9,772 nt of DNA from an uncultured Eubacteriales bacterium (GTDB lineage Bacteria > Bacillota > Clostridia > UMGS1810): positions 1 through 9,772 of the forward strand of contig USKN01000055.1 in NCBI GenBank assembly GCA_900555295.1, read 5' to 3'. Shown piece after piece: positions 1-6,478 of the stretch (position 1 is its first letter; each line of letters begins with the position of its first letter). Position numbers and translations under genes: made by a program. Under the pieces are notes generated by a model. It did no database searches, was not told the origin of the DNA, and saw only the letters and a program-made list of their open reading frames with translations.

Positions 1-1
1 T

Positions 2-118
2 ATATACGGTAATTCCGGACTCGGAAAAACACATCTTATGCAGGCAATAGGACATTATATAATATTTAATAATCCAAAATTAAAAGTTAAATATACAAAA
101 ACCGAAGATTATATAAAT
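2..118 (+). other. DnaA AAA+ Walker-A fragment joined in frame to pta (probable contig-end chimera)
   Basis: Bases 2-100 translate to IYGNSGLGKTHLMQAIGHYI followed by IFNNPKLKVKYTK. This matches the P-loop region of the replication initiator DnaA (compare the Bacillus form IYGGVGLGKTHLMHAIGHY), including the GxxGxGKTH Walker-A motif, and has no counterpart in Pta. From TEDYINLFVELRK (starting at base 101) the sequence aligns without a gap to the Pta segment MEDLVQAFVERRK of Bacillus. DnaA also tends to have an acidic/aromatic segment just after its Y-T/S position, so the two genes probably share a few codons around 98-118, where the switch occurs. DnaA is truncated to ~35 residues here and cannot be functional. 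A graph-assembly error at a contig edge is the simplest explanation; a true gene fusion or rearrangement is the alternative. Confidence 0.8.
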
Positions 119-877
119 CTTTTTGTTGAATTGAGAAAGGCTAAAGGTCTTACTTACGAAGATGCAAAAAAACAAGCACTCGGTGATTATATGTATTATG
201 CATGCCTTATGGTAAAAGCGGGCGACGCCGACGGTGTTGTATCGGGTGCCTGCCACTCAACAGCAAATACACTTCGTCCTAGCCTTCAAATAATTAAAAC
301 AAAACCCGGCGTAAAACTTGTATCGGCATTCTTCCTTATGGTTGTACCCGATTGCGAGTACGGCTCCGACGGCACATTTATTTTTGCCGACAGCGGACTT
401 GAACAAAACCCCGATCCCGAAAAGCTTGCCGCAATTGCAACTTGCTCGGCCGAATCGTTTGAACTTCTTGTACAAAAAGAAGCATTTGTTGCAATGCTTT
501 CACATTCAACAAAGGGCAGTGCAAAACACGCAGATGTTGATAAAGTTGTTGAAGCCACAAATATTTGCAAGCAAAACAACCCCAATCTTAAAGTTGACGG
601 CGAACTTCAGCTCGATGCCGCAATTGTACCGTCGGTAGGCAGTTCAAAAGCTCCCGGCTCACCTGTTGCGGGTAAAGCAAATGTTTTGGTGTTCCCCGAC
701 CTTGACGCCGGCAATATAGGCTACAAACTTGTACAAAGACTTGCAAAAGCCGAAGCATACGGTCCTGTAACACAGGGAATAGCAAAACCTATTAACGATT
801 TATCAAGAGGCTGCTCGGCAGATGATATTGTAGGTGTTGTTGCAATAACCTGCGTTCAGGCACAGGCAAACGATTAA
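2..877 (+). CDS. pta: Phosphate acetyltransferase (phosphotransacetylase), N-terminus missing and replaced by a DnaA-like stretch
   Basis: Pta converts acetyl-CoA plus phosphate to acetyl phosphate plus CoA in the cytoplasm; AckA, encoded 26 bases downstream, then makes acetate and ATP. The frame is open from base 2; the first ATG is at 38, but that start lies inside DnaA-like sequence. From about base 98 onward the protein is Pta: counting from the ATG at 38, LRPSLQIIKT (residues 79-88), VVPDCEYG (102-109), the STKGSAKH segment (157-164), DGELQLDAA (187-195), FPDLDAGNIGYK (219-230) and PINDLSRGCS (251-260). Ser256, Arg257 and Asp263 match the active-site Ser-Arg-Asp pattern of Methanosarcina-type Pta. 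Against the usual ~330 residues, roughly the first 80 are absent. The VVPDCEYG motif and ackA linkage favour Pta over phosphate butyryltransferase. The Pta identity is very secure; whether the 5' join is real is doubtful. The promoter lies outside the window. Confidence 0.93.
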   Translation: MYGNSGLGKTHLMQAIGHYIIFNNPKLKVKYTKTEDYINLFVELRKAKGLTYEDAKKQALGDYMYYACLMVKAGDADGVVSGACHSTANTLRPSLQIIKTKPGVKLVSAFFLMVVPDCEYGSDGTFIFADSGLEQNPDPEKLAAIATCSAESFELLVQKEAFVAMLSHSTKGSAKHADVDKVVEATNICKQNNPNLKVDGELQLDAAIVPSVGSSKAPGSPVAGKANVLVFPDLDAGNIGYKLVQRLAKAEAYGPVTQGIAKPINDLSRGCSADDIVGVVAITCVQAQAND

Positions 878-903
878 TTATAAATAATGGAGGATAAATT
901 ATT

Positions 904-2100
904 ATGAATATTTTGGTTATTAATGCCGGAAGTTCTTCACTCAAATACCAGTTTATTAAAATTGAAGAAGAAAAAGTATTGGCTAAAGGACTTTGCGAAA
1001 AAATAGGACTTAAAGACTCGCTTTTAAAGCTCAATGTTCCGGGTAAAGATACATATAAAATCGAAAAACATATGAAAGACCATTCCGACGCCATTAAAAT
1101 GGTTATAGACGCACTTACGGGCGAACACGGCGTAATAAGCGATATGAACGAAATTGACGCTGTAGGCCACAGAGTTGTTCACGGCGGCGAAGCAATTAAA
1201 GATTCGGTACTTATTACGGACGAAGTTATGAAAATTGTTGAAGACTGCGTTGAACTTGCACCGCTTCATAACCCGGCAAACATTATAGGTATTAAAGCCT
1301 GTGCGGAAGTTATGCCGAATGTACCGCAGGTTGGTGTATTTGACACTGCTTTTCACGGTCATATGCCCAAAGAAGCTTTTATGTATGCACTGCCTTATAA
1401 GATGTACACAGATTATAAAGTAAGAAAATACGGTTTTCACGGAACAAGCCATAAGTATGTAACACAAAGAGCCGCAAAACTTCTCGGCAAAGATGTAAAC
1501 GATATAAAAATTATTACTTGTCACCTCGGAAACGGCTCGTCAATATCGGCTGTTAAGGGCGGCTACTCAATAGATACAACAATGGGCTTTACACCGCTTG
1601 CGGGCGTTCCTATGGGAACACGTTCGGGTGATATTGACCCTGCAATTATTATGTATCTTATGGATAAACTCGGAACAAATGCAGAGGGTATTAACAATAT
1701 TCTTAACAAAGAATCGGGAGTATACGGCATTTCGGGAGTAAGCCCCGATTTCAGAGATCTTTCAAACGCGGCGGCAGACGGAAATGAAAGAGCACAGCTT
1801 GCACTTGATATGTTTACATATGCCGTTAAAAAAGATATAGGCGCATATGCGGCAGCGCTTGGTGGAGTTGATGCTTTGGTATTTACCGCAGGCGTAGGCG
1901 AAAACGATGATTATGTACGTGAACACGTAACAGACGGTCTTGAATTTCTCGGTATAAAAATAGATGCCGACAAAAACAAGGTAAGAGGCGAAGAAAGAGA
2001 TATTTCTGCCGACGGAGCAACTGTTAAAACTTTTGTAATTCCCACAAACGAGGAACTTATGATTGCAAAAGACACGGCAAGAATTGTTAAAGGTGAATAA
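904..2100 (+). CDS. ackA: Acetate kinase
   Basis: AckA reversibly transfers phosphate from acetyl phosphate to ADP, giving acetate and ATP, and with Pta forms the main acetogenic energy route of anaerobic fermenters. The 398-residue product has the usual family length. It shows the N-terminal NAGSSSLK (7-14), GHRVVHGGE (88-96), VGVFDTAFH (143-151), YGFHGTSHKYV (176-186), CHLGNGSS (206-213), GVPMGTRSGDIDP (234-246) and FTAGVGEN near the C-terminus. Arg90, Asp147, His179 and Arg240 correspond to the catalytic Arg91, Asp148, His180 and Arg241 of the Methanosarcina enzyme, so it should be active. The ATG at 904 follows GGAGG at 889-893 with good spacing. The 26-base gap after pta implies co-transcription. 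Confidence 0.98.
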   Translation: MNILVINAGSSSLKYQFIKIEEEKVLAKGLCEKIGLKDSLLKLNVPGKDTYKIEKHMKDHSDAIKMVIDALTGEHGVISDMNEIDAVGHRVVHGGEAIKDSVLITDEVMKIVEDCVELAPLHNPANIIGIKACAEVMPNVPQVGVFDTAFHGHMPKEAFMYALPYKMYTDYKVRKYGFHGTSHKYVTQRAAKLLGKDVNDIKIITCHLGNGSSISAVKGGYSIDTTMGFTPLAGVPMGTRSGDIDPAIIMYLMDKLGTNAEGINNILNKESGVYGISGVSPDFRDLSNAAADGNERAQLALDMFTYAVKKDIGAYAAALGGVDALVFTAGVGENDDYVREHVTDGLEFLGIKIDADKNKVRGEERDISADGATVKTFVIPTNEELMIAKDTARIVKGE

Positions 2101-2116
2101 AAACGGCTTGTTTTTA
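2098..2116 (+). terminator. Weak AT-rich hairpin overlapping the ackA stop codon
   Basis: TAAAAAC (2098-2104) and GTTTTTA (2110-2116) are perfect 7-base inverted arms around the loop GGCTT, and the second arm is itself T-rich. The stem has only one G-C pair, so it is at best a weak terminator. I see no stronger terminator between ackA and the next promoter, so some readthrough into yceD is likely. Confidence 0.25.
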
Positions 2117-2137
2117 AAAAATAATTTATAAATATAG

Positions 2138-2185
2138 AAAAAAATCAAAAAAAACTTGACAAATATATGCTTTATAATATATAAT
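2138..2185 (+). promoter_or_regulatory. Sigma-A-type promoter with upstream A-tracts, driving yceD-rpmF
   Basis: A consensus -35 TTGACA lies at 2156-2161 and a consensus -10 TATAAT at 2180-2185, separated by 18 bases. Runs of A at 2138-2144 and 2147-2154 sit just upstream of the -35, where UP elements bind the RNA polymerase alpha subunit. Transcription should begin near 2192, giving a leader of about 20 bases before the ATG at 2211. An overlapping TATAAT at 2173-2178 is too close to the -35 (11 bases). Confidence 0.8.
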
Positions 2186-2210
2186 AGGATTGTTGTGTCG
2201 AGGTGATATT

Positions 2211-2705
2211 ATGATTATTGATGTATCGCAGATTATAAAAAACAACGGTGCCGTTAAAACCGTAAACGGTGAAATAGCTGTAAACGACTTTGAATTTAAC
2301 GGACAGAAACTTCATTTTGTGACACCGTTTTGTGTAAAAGGTGAGTTAAAAAATATAGAGGGCGTGCTGTATTTAACGGCAAATGTTAGTGTAAAATTTA
2401 TAACTCAGTGTTCACGATGTCTTGAACCCGTAAACGAAGAAATGCAGTTTAAAGTTGAAGAACATTATGCAAAAAGTGAGCAAAACGGCGATGATGATGT
2501 TGTCATTATCGATTTAAACGAAATCGATATGAAAGAGGCGGTTGAAAAGAGCTTTTGCTCAAATCTGCCCATAAATTATCTGTGCAGTAATGATTGTAAA
2601 GGACTTTGCCCGATATGCGGCTGTAATCTTAACAACGAAGTATGCGATTGTAAAGAAGATTATACAGACCCGCGGCTTGCTGTACTTAAAAATTTTTTAA
2701 AGTAA
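2211..2705 (+). CDS. yceD: YceD/DUF177 family protein, linked to ribosomal protein L32
   Basis: The 164-residue product belongs to the YceD/DUF177 family, which is nearly always encoded directly before rpmF. In E. coli and in plants DUF177 proteins have been tied to 23S rRNA accumulation, but the molecular activity is not settled. A CSRC pair (Cys67, Cys70) occurs mid-protein, and a Cys-rich C-terminus carries Cys125, Cys129, Cys133, Cys136, Cys138, Cys145 and Cys147, ending in the family's DPRLAVLKNFLK-type tail; metal binding is plausible. I chose the ATG at 2211 because AGGTGAT at 2201-2207 is a good ribosome site and the frame matches the family start. An in-frame TTG at 2190 would put translation at or before the predicted transcript start. 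The next gene, rpmF, begins 36 bases downstream in the same transcript. Confidence 0.9.
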   Translation: MIIDVSQIIKNNGAVKTVNGEIAVNDFEFNGQKLHFVTPFCVKGELKNIEGVLYLTANVSVKFITQCSRCLEPVNEEMQFKVEEHYAKSEQNGDDDVVIIDLNEIDMKEAVEKSFCSNLPINYLCSNDCKGLCPICGCNLNNEVCDCKEDYTDPRLAVLKNFLK

Positions 2706-2741
2706 ACAATTTTCATTTATTATATTTGGGAGGTGTAAATT

Positions 2742-2921
2742 ATGGCAGTACCTAAAAGAAAAACATCAAAAGCAAGAAGAGATAAAAGAAGAGCTAATTG
2801 GAAATTAATGATACCCGGTATGGTAAAATGCCCCAAGTGTCAGGAATTCAAGCTTCCGCACAGAGTATGTAAAGCTTGCGGTTACTACAAAGATATGGAA
2901 GTTATTAAAGTTGCCGACTAA
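2742..2921 (+). CDS. rpmF: 50S ribosomal protein L32
   Basis: This short gene encodes a 59-residue protein starting MAVPKRKTSKARRDKRRANW, the hallmark N-terminus of bL32, a component of the large ribosomal subunit. Cys30, Cys33, Cys43 and Cys46 (CPKC and CKAC) form the zinc ribbon, so this is the zinc-binding (C+) version and not the cysteine-free paralogue some bacteria use under zinc limitation. A strong ribosome site, GGGAGGTG at 2728-2735, precedes the ATG. It is the second gene of the yceD-rpmF transcript. Basic residues dominate the N-terminal half, as expected for rRNA contact. In many Firmicutes plsX follows here; in this window a terminator follows instead. Confidence 0.97.
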   Translation: MAVPKRKTSKARRDKRRANWKLMIPGMVKCPKCQEFKLPHRVCKACGYYKDMEVIKVAD

Positions 2922-2934
2922 TTTTTATCGGCAA
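2911..2934 (+). other. Hairpin spanning the rpmF stop codon
   Basis: TTGCCGA (2911-2917) pairs with TCGGCAA (2928-2934); after a bulged C2918, TAA (2919-2921) pairs with TTA (2925-2927), leaving a TTT loop. The TAA is the rpmF stop codon itself. No T-tract follows on either strand, so it is not an intrinsic terminator. It may be an mRNA end structure. Confidence 0.45.
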
Positions 2935-2936
2935 AA

Positions 2937-2967
2937 GGCAATGCCTGCACAAACTGTGCGGTATGCC
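2937..2967 (+). other. Thirteen-pair bulged hairpin in the 3' untranslated region of rpmF
   Basis: GCACA (2947-2951) and TGTGC (2955-2959) close an AAC loop. After a bulged T2946 the stem continues with ATGCC (2941-2945) against GGTAT (2960-2964, one G-T pair), and after a bulged A2940 with GGC (2937-2939) against GCC (2965-2967). No T-run follows, so it does not look like a terminator. It may be a processing or stability element of the yceD-rpmF transcript. Confidence 0.5.
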
Positions 2968-2990
2968 GCAGTAAGTTAAAAAAACCTTTG

Positions 2991-3024
2991 AAATCTGTCC
3001 CGGCATTTCTCGGGGCAGATTTTT
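2991..3024 (+). terminator. Intrinsic terminator of the yceD-rpmF transcript
   Basis: AAATCTGTCCCG (2991-3002) pairs with CGGGGCAGATTT (3011-3022) over 12 pairs with a single G-T wobble around an 8-base loop, and is followed by five Ts ending at 3024. This is a standard rho-independent terminator. The HAD gene that follows therefore needs its own promoter or depends on readthrough. Confidence 0.85.
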
Positions 3025-3069
3025 AAGTATTTGGAAAAGTATGTAAAACAACGAAAGGCGGCGGTATAA

Positions 3070-3726
3070 ATGTATAAATATAAATATTTGCTGTTTGATA
3101 TGGACGGAACCATTACCGACTCCTATGACGCTGTAACACGCTCATTTATATATGCGCTCGAGTATTACGGAATAAAAGTAAAAGAGGGCGAGCGTCTTGA
3201 TTTTATTTTAGGGCCCCCGCTCAGGCAGTCATTTGAAAATCACTACGGCTTTACTCCCGAAAAGGCTGTTGAGGCCACCGAAAAATACCGCGAACGCTAT
3301 CAAAAATATTTTCTTAAAGAGCACAAAATTTTTGACGGAGTTGAAAACCTGCTCTCGGATTTAAATAAATGCGGATTTAAAAATATTCTGGCCACATCAA
3401 AGCCGGAAGTATCCGCACGTAAAATACTTGAACATTTTAATTTGGATAAATATTTTTATTATATATCGGGTGCGTCGCTTGATTCATCGCGTGATACAAA
3501 AGAAAAAGTATTGGAACATATTTTTGACGAACTTAAAATACCCGATAAATCAAAATCAATTATGATTGGCGACAGAAAATACGATATGATGGGCGCAAAG
3601 CATATGAACATAGACGCTTTGGGGGTAACCTACGGCTATGGTACAAGGCAGGAACTTGAGGCATATAACCCTGTTTATATTGCGGATAACTGCAAACAAA
3701 TATATGATTTTTTAACAAAAAAATGA
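3070..3726 (+). CDS. HAD-superfamily phosphatase, phosphoglycolate phosphatase/5'-nucleotidase-like
   Basis: The 218-residue protein is a subfamily I HAD hydrolase, cytosolic and magnesium-dependent by family. Motif I is FDMDGT with nucleophile Asp10 and acid/base Asp12; motif II is ATSKP (Thr109 or Ser110 in the phosphate-binding position); a lysine near 144 can serve as motif III; motif IV is GDRKYD (Asp168, Asp172). About 95 residues between motifs I and II form the alpha-helical cap and contain GPPLRQSFENHYGF, typical of the Gph/PpaX-like group annotated as 5'-nucleotidase-type. The substrate cannot be read from sequence: a phosphoglycolate, nucleotide or sugar-phosphate clean-up role is likely. 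Translation starts at the ATG preceded by a modest AAGGCGGCGG ribosome site. It begins 45 bases after the rpmF terminator, and I could not find a convincing promoter in that gap. It heads the five-gene run ending in gpsA. Confidence 0.9.
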   Translation: MYKYKYLLFDMDGTITDSYDAVTRSFIYALEYYGIKVKEGERLDFILGPPLRQSFENHYGFTPEKAVEATEKYRERYQKYFLKEHKIFDGVENLLSDLNKCGFKNILATSKPEVSARKILEHFNLDKYFYYISGASLDSSRDTKEKVLEHIFDELKIPDKSKSIMIGDRKYDMMGAKHMNIDALGVTYGYGTRQELEAYNPVYIADNCKQIYDFLTKK

Positions 3727-3736
3727 GTTGATAAAA

Positions 3737-5107
3737 ATGAAAAAGGCAAATCTTGAAAATCCCGCCCAAATGGCAATGCTTGACAATCAATTAAACGGCA
3801 AAGCGGTTGTAAAAGATGTTGTTAAAGGTTCAATTGCAGATGATTGCGGCATACAAAAGGGCGATATTATAACAAAAATAAACGGTAAAACTTTTAAAGA
3901 TATACTTGACTTTAAATATATGACAAGTGACGATTACTATACGGTTGACATAAAAAAGGCAGACGGCAGCGAGGAATGTATAGAAATATATAACGATTTG
4001 TACGAACAATTCGGCGTTGAGTTTGAAAACGCACTTATAGATAAACCTATGCTGTGCAAAAACAAATGCGTATTTTGCTTTATGGACCAACTTCCTCATA
4101 ATGTACGCAAAACTATGGTATTTAAAGACGATGACATACGTTTGAGTTTTTTACAGGGTAATTATGTAACGCTGACAAACCTTAACGACAGCGATATAGA
4201 ACGTCTTATAAAGCTAAAGGTAAGCCCGCTTAATATAAGCGTACACGTAACCGACCCGGAAACGCGTGTAAAAATGCTTTCAAACCCAAACGCAGGCAAA
4301 ATAATGCAAATTTTAAAACGACTTGCAGACGGCGGTATTTTTATAAACGGGCAAATTGTTTTGTGTAAAGATATAAACGACGGACAATTGCTTAATAAAA
4401 CAATAGAGGACTTATCACAGCTTTATCCGCATATTATAAGCGTTTCCGTTGTACCTGTAGGACTTACAAAATACAGAAGTAATTTGTGTAATTTAAAAAA
4501 GTTTGAAAAAAAAGATTGCATTAATGTTATAAATCAAGTAAAATTATATCAGGATAAGTTTTTAAACAAATACGGTTCGCGAATTGTTTTTTTGTCGGAC
4601 GAGTTTTATCTTTCGGCAGGTATGCCCCTCCCCGATTATAAATGTTACGAGGATTTTCCTCAAATAGAAAACGGAGTGGGACTTGCCGCGGAATTAAAAT
4701 ACGAGGTTGAAAACGAAATTAAAAATTTAGACAACAGCTTTAAAAACACTACACCTTCAAAAAAAGCAATTGCCACATCGTATCTTGCATATGATTTTAT
4801 ATGCGAATACACGCAAATGCTTAAAAAATACAACAAAAACCTTGATGTAACGGTGTATAAAATTAAAAATGACTTTTTTGGCGAAAATATAACCGTAACA
4901 GGTCTTTTGTGCGGTTCGGATATAATAAACCAGCTTAAAGGCAAAATAAACTCACCGTACCTTTTACTGTCGGACAGTATGTTTAAAGAAGATACCGAGC
5001 TGTTTTTGGACGATACCACAAAAACGGACGTTGAAAAAGCGCTTGGCGTAAAGGTTAAAATTGTGCCCAACACAGGATGCGGATTTGTACAGGCACTTAT
5101 GCAATAA
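3737..5107 (+). CDS. PDZ-radical SAM-DUF512 protein of unknown function
   Basis: The 456-residue protein has three parts. An N-terminal PDZ-like domain (about residues 20-75) contains VVKGSIADDCGIQKGDIITKI. A radical SAM core follows with the CX3CX2C cluster motif CKNKCVFC (Cys107, Cys111, Cys114), which would hold a 4Fe-4S cluster and cleave S-adenosylmethionine. The C-terminal DUF512 domain includes the DFFGENITVTGLLCG segment. The family occurs in anaerobic Firmicutes beside der; the cyanobacterial relatives are annotated only as a putative Fe-S oxidoreductase. The reaction is unknown. The ATG at 3737 lies 10 bases after the stop of the HAD gene, and an in-frame TTG at 3728 is the alternative start. 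Neither has a clear ribosome site, so translation is probably coupled to the upstream gene. The ~20 residues ahead of the PDZ domain are longer than usual. Confidence 0.88.
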   Translation: MKKANLENPAQMAMLDNQLNGKAVVKDVVKGSIADDCGIQKGDIITKINGKTFKDILDFKYMTSDDYYTVDIKKADGSEECIEIYNDLYEQFGVEFENALIDKPMLCKNKCVFCFMDQLPHNVRKTMVFKDDDIRLSFLQGNYVTLTNLNDSDIERLIKLKVSPLNISVHVTDPETRVKMLSNPNAGKIMQILKRLADGGIFINGQIVLCKDINDGQLLNKTIEDLSQLYPHIISVSVVPVGLTKYRSNLCNLKKFEKKDCINVINQVKLYQDKFLNKYGSRIVFLSDEFYLSAGMPLPDYKCYEDFPQIENGVGLAAELKYEVENEIKNLDNSFKNTTPSKKAIATSYLAYDFICEYTQMLKKYNKNLDVTVYKIKNDFFGENITVTGLLCGSDIINQLKGKINSPYLLLSDSMFKEDTELFLDDTTKTDVEKALGVKVKIVPNTGCGFVQALMQ

Positions 5108-5123
5108 CAGAGGAGATGATTAA

Positions 5124-6458
5124 ATGAGTAAACCCACATTTGCAATAGTCGGCAGACCAAACGTTGGAAAATCGACATTGTTTAATAAAATTATAGGCGA
5201 AAGAATATCTATAGTTGAAGACACACCGGGTGTAACGCGTGACAGAATTTATGCAGAGGGTGAATGGCTCGGCAAAAAATTTATGTTAATAGACACAGGC
5301 GGTATTGAACCGCAAAATAACGATATAATATTGGAGCAAATGGCGCGCCAGGCACAAATTGCAATAGAAATGTCGGATGTAATAATTTTTATGGTAGATA
5401 TAAAAACAGGCCTTACATCTGCCGATGCCGATATTGCGTCAATGCTTACAAAATCAGGAAAACCGGTTGTACTTGTTTGCAATAAAACAGACAATGTGGG
5501 AGATGTTCCTATGGAATTTTACGAGTTTTATAATCTCGGAATTGACGAACCTATAGCCATATCGTCAATTCACGGTTTGGGGCTCGGGGATTTGCTTGAC
5601 AAACTTTTTTCATTTGTAGACGACAGCGTATATGACGACAATGACGACGACAGTATTCACGTTGCGGTTATAGGTAAACCAAACGTGGGTAAATCGTCGC
5701 TTATAAATAAAATTTTGGGCGAAACGCGTGTAATAGTAAGCAATATTGCAGGTACAACGCGTGATGCAATAGATACCCCTTACGAACGTGACGGGCAAAA
5801 ATATACGTTTATTGATACCGCAGGTATGAGAAAACGCGGTAAAATAGACGAAAACATAGAGCGCTACAGTGTTATACGCTCGCTTGCCGCCGTTGACAGA
5901 TGCGACGTTGTGCTTATATTGATTGACGCAAACGAAGGCGTTACCGAACAAGACACAAAAATCGCGGGATATGCGCACGAACAGGGTAAGGCAAGTATTA
6001 TAGTGGTAAACAAGTGGGATATGGTTGAAAAAGAAACAAACACTATGAATATTTTCAGGCAAAATATTGAGCGCGACCTGTCGTATATGACATATGCCCC
6101 CGTTGCTTTTACATCGGCACTTACGGGCGCACGTATCGATAAGCTGTTTGACCTTATAAAGTATGTAAACAACCAACACGCAATGCGTATTTCAACAGGC
6201 GTGTTAAATGATATTTTAAACGAAGCAATGAGTAAGGTTCAGCCTCCGTCCGACAAAGGCAGACGTCTTAAAATTTACTACATTACACAGGCAAGCACAA
6301 AGCCGCCCACGTTTATTATTTTTGTAAACAGCAAGGAACTTGCCCACTTTTCATATATAAGATATATTGAAAATCAAATTCGAACGGCATTTGGACTTGA
6401 GGGAACTCCGATAAAGTTTATAATCCGCGAACGCGGAAACGATAAAGGAACAAAATAA
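5124..6458 (+). CDS. der: Ribosome-assembly GTPase Der (EngA)
   Basis: Der is an essential GTPase that assists late assembly of the 50S subunit. It has two tandem G domains and a C-terminal KH-like domain, and all are present in this 444-residue protein. G domain 1 shows GRPNVGKS (10-17), DTPGVTRDR (33-41), DTGG (57-60) and NKTD (120-123). G domain 2 shows GKPNVGKS (184-191), GTTRDA, DTAG (231-234) and NKWD (296-299). The linker at 166-177 is very acidic, with eight Asp in twelve residues. The KH-like region (about 355-438) ends in GTPIKFIIRERG, the family signature tail. The ATG follows AGGAG (5111-5115), and the gap to the upstream gene is 16 bases. DUF512, der, plsY and gpsA in this order is a familiar clostridial arrangement. 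Confidence 0.98.
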   Translation: MSKPTFAIVGRPNVGKSTLFNKIIGERISIVEDTPGVTRDRIYAEGEWLGKKFMLIDTGGIEPQNNDIILEQMARQAQIAIEMSDVIIFMVDIKTGLTSADADIASMLTKSGKPVVLVCNKTDNVGDVPMEFYEFYNLGIDEPIAISSIHGLGLGDLLDKLFSFVDDSVYDDNDDDSIHVAVIGKPNVGKSSLINKILGETRVIVSNIAGTTRDAIDTPYERDGQKYTFIDTAGMRKRGKIDENIERYSVIRSLAAVDRCDVVLILIDANEGVTEQDTKIAGYAHEQGKASIIVVNKWDMVEKETNTMNIFRQNIERDLSYMTYAPVAFTSALTGARIDKLFDLIKYVNNQHAMRISTGVLNDILNEAMSKVQPPSDKGRRLKIYYITQASTKPPTFIIFVNSKELAHFSYIRYIENQIRTAFGLEGTPIKFIIRERGNDKGTK

Positions 6459-6478
6459 ATCAAAAAGGTGGAATAAAA

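Noticed and set aside
318..638. A 106-codon + strand frame overlapping pta
   Set aside because: It is out of frame with the clearly conserved Pta protein, with no family-like features and no ribosome site.
2190..2210. TTG start at 2190 adding seven residues to YceD
   Set aside because: It lies at or upstream of the predicted transcription start near 2192, and the ATG at 2211 has its own ribosome site.
2941..2979. A 12-codon reading frame in the rpmF 3' region
   Set aside because: No ribosome site precedes it, and the bases are accounted for by the bulged hairpin at 2937-2967.
3025..3069. Promoter for the HAD-DUF512-der-plsY-gpsA run
   Set aside because: I looked for -35/-10 pairs between the rpmF terminator and the HAD start. 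The AT-rich pieces there do not give an acceptable pair at 16-18 base spacing, so I made no call.
5610..6179. Long open frames on the - strand opposite der
   Set aside because: They are low-complexity antisense translations of the conserved der gene, without motifs of their own.
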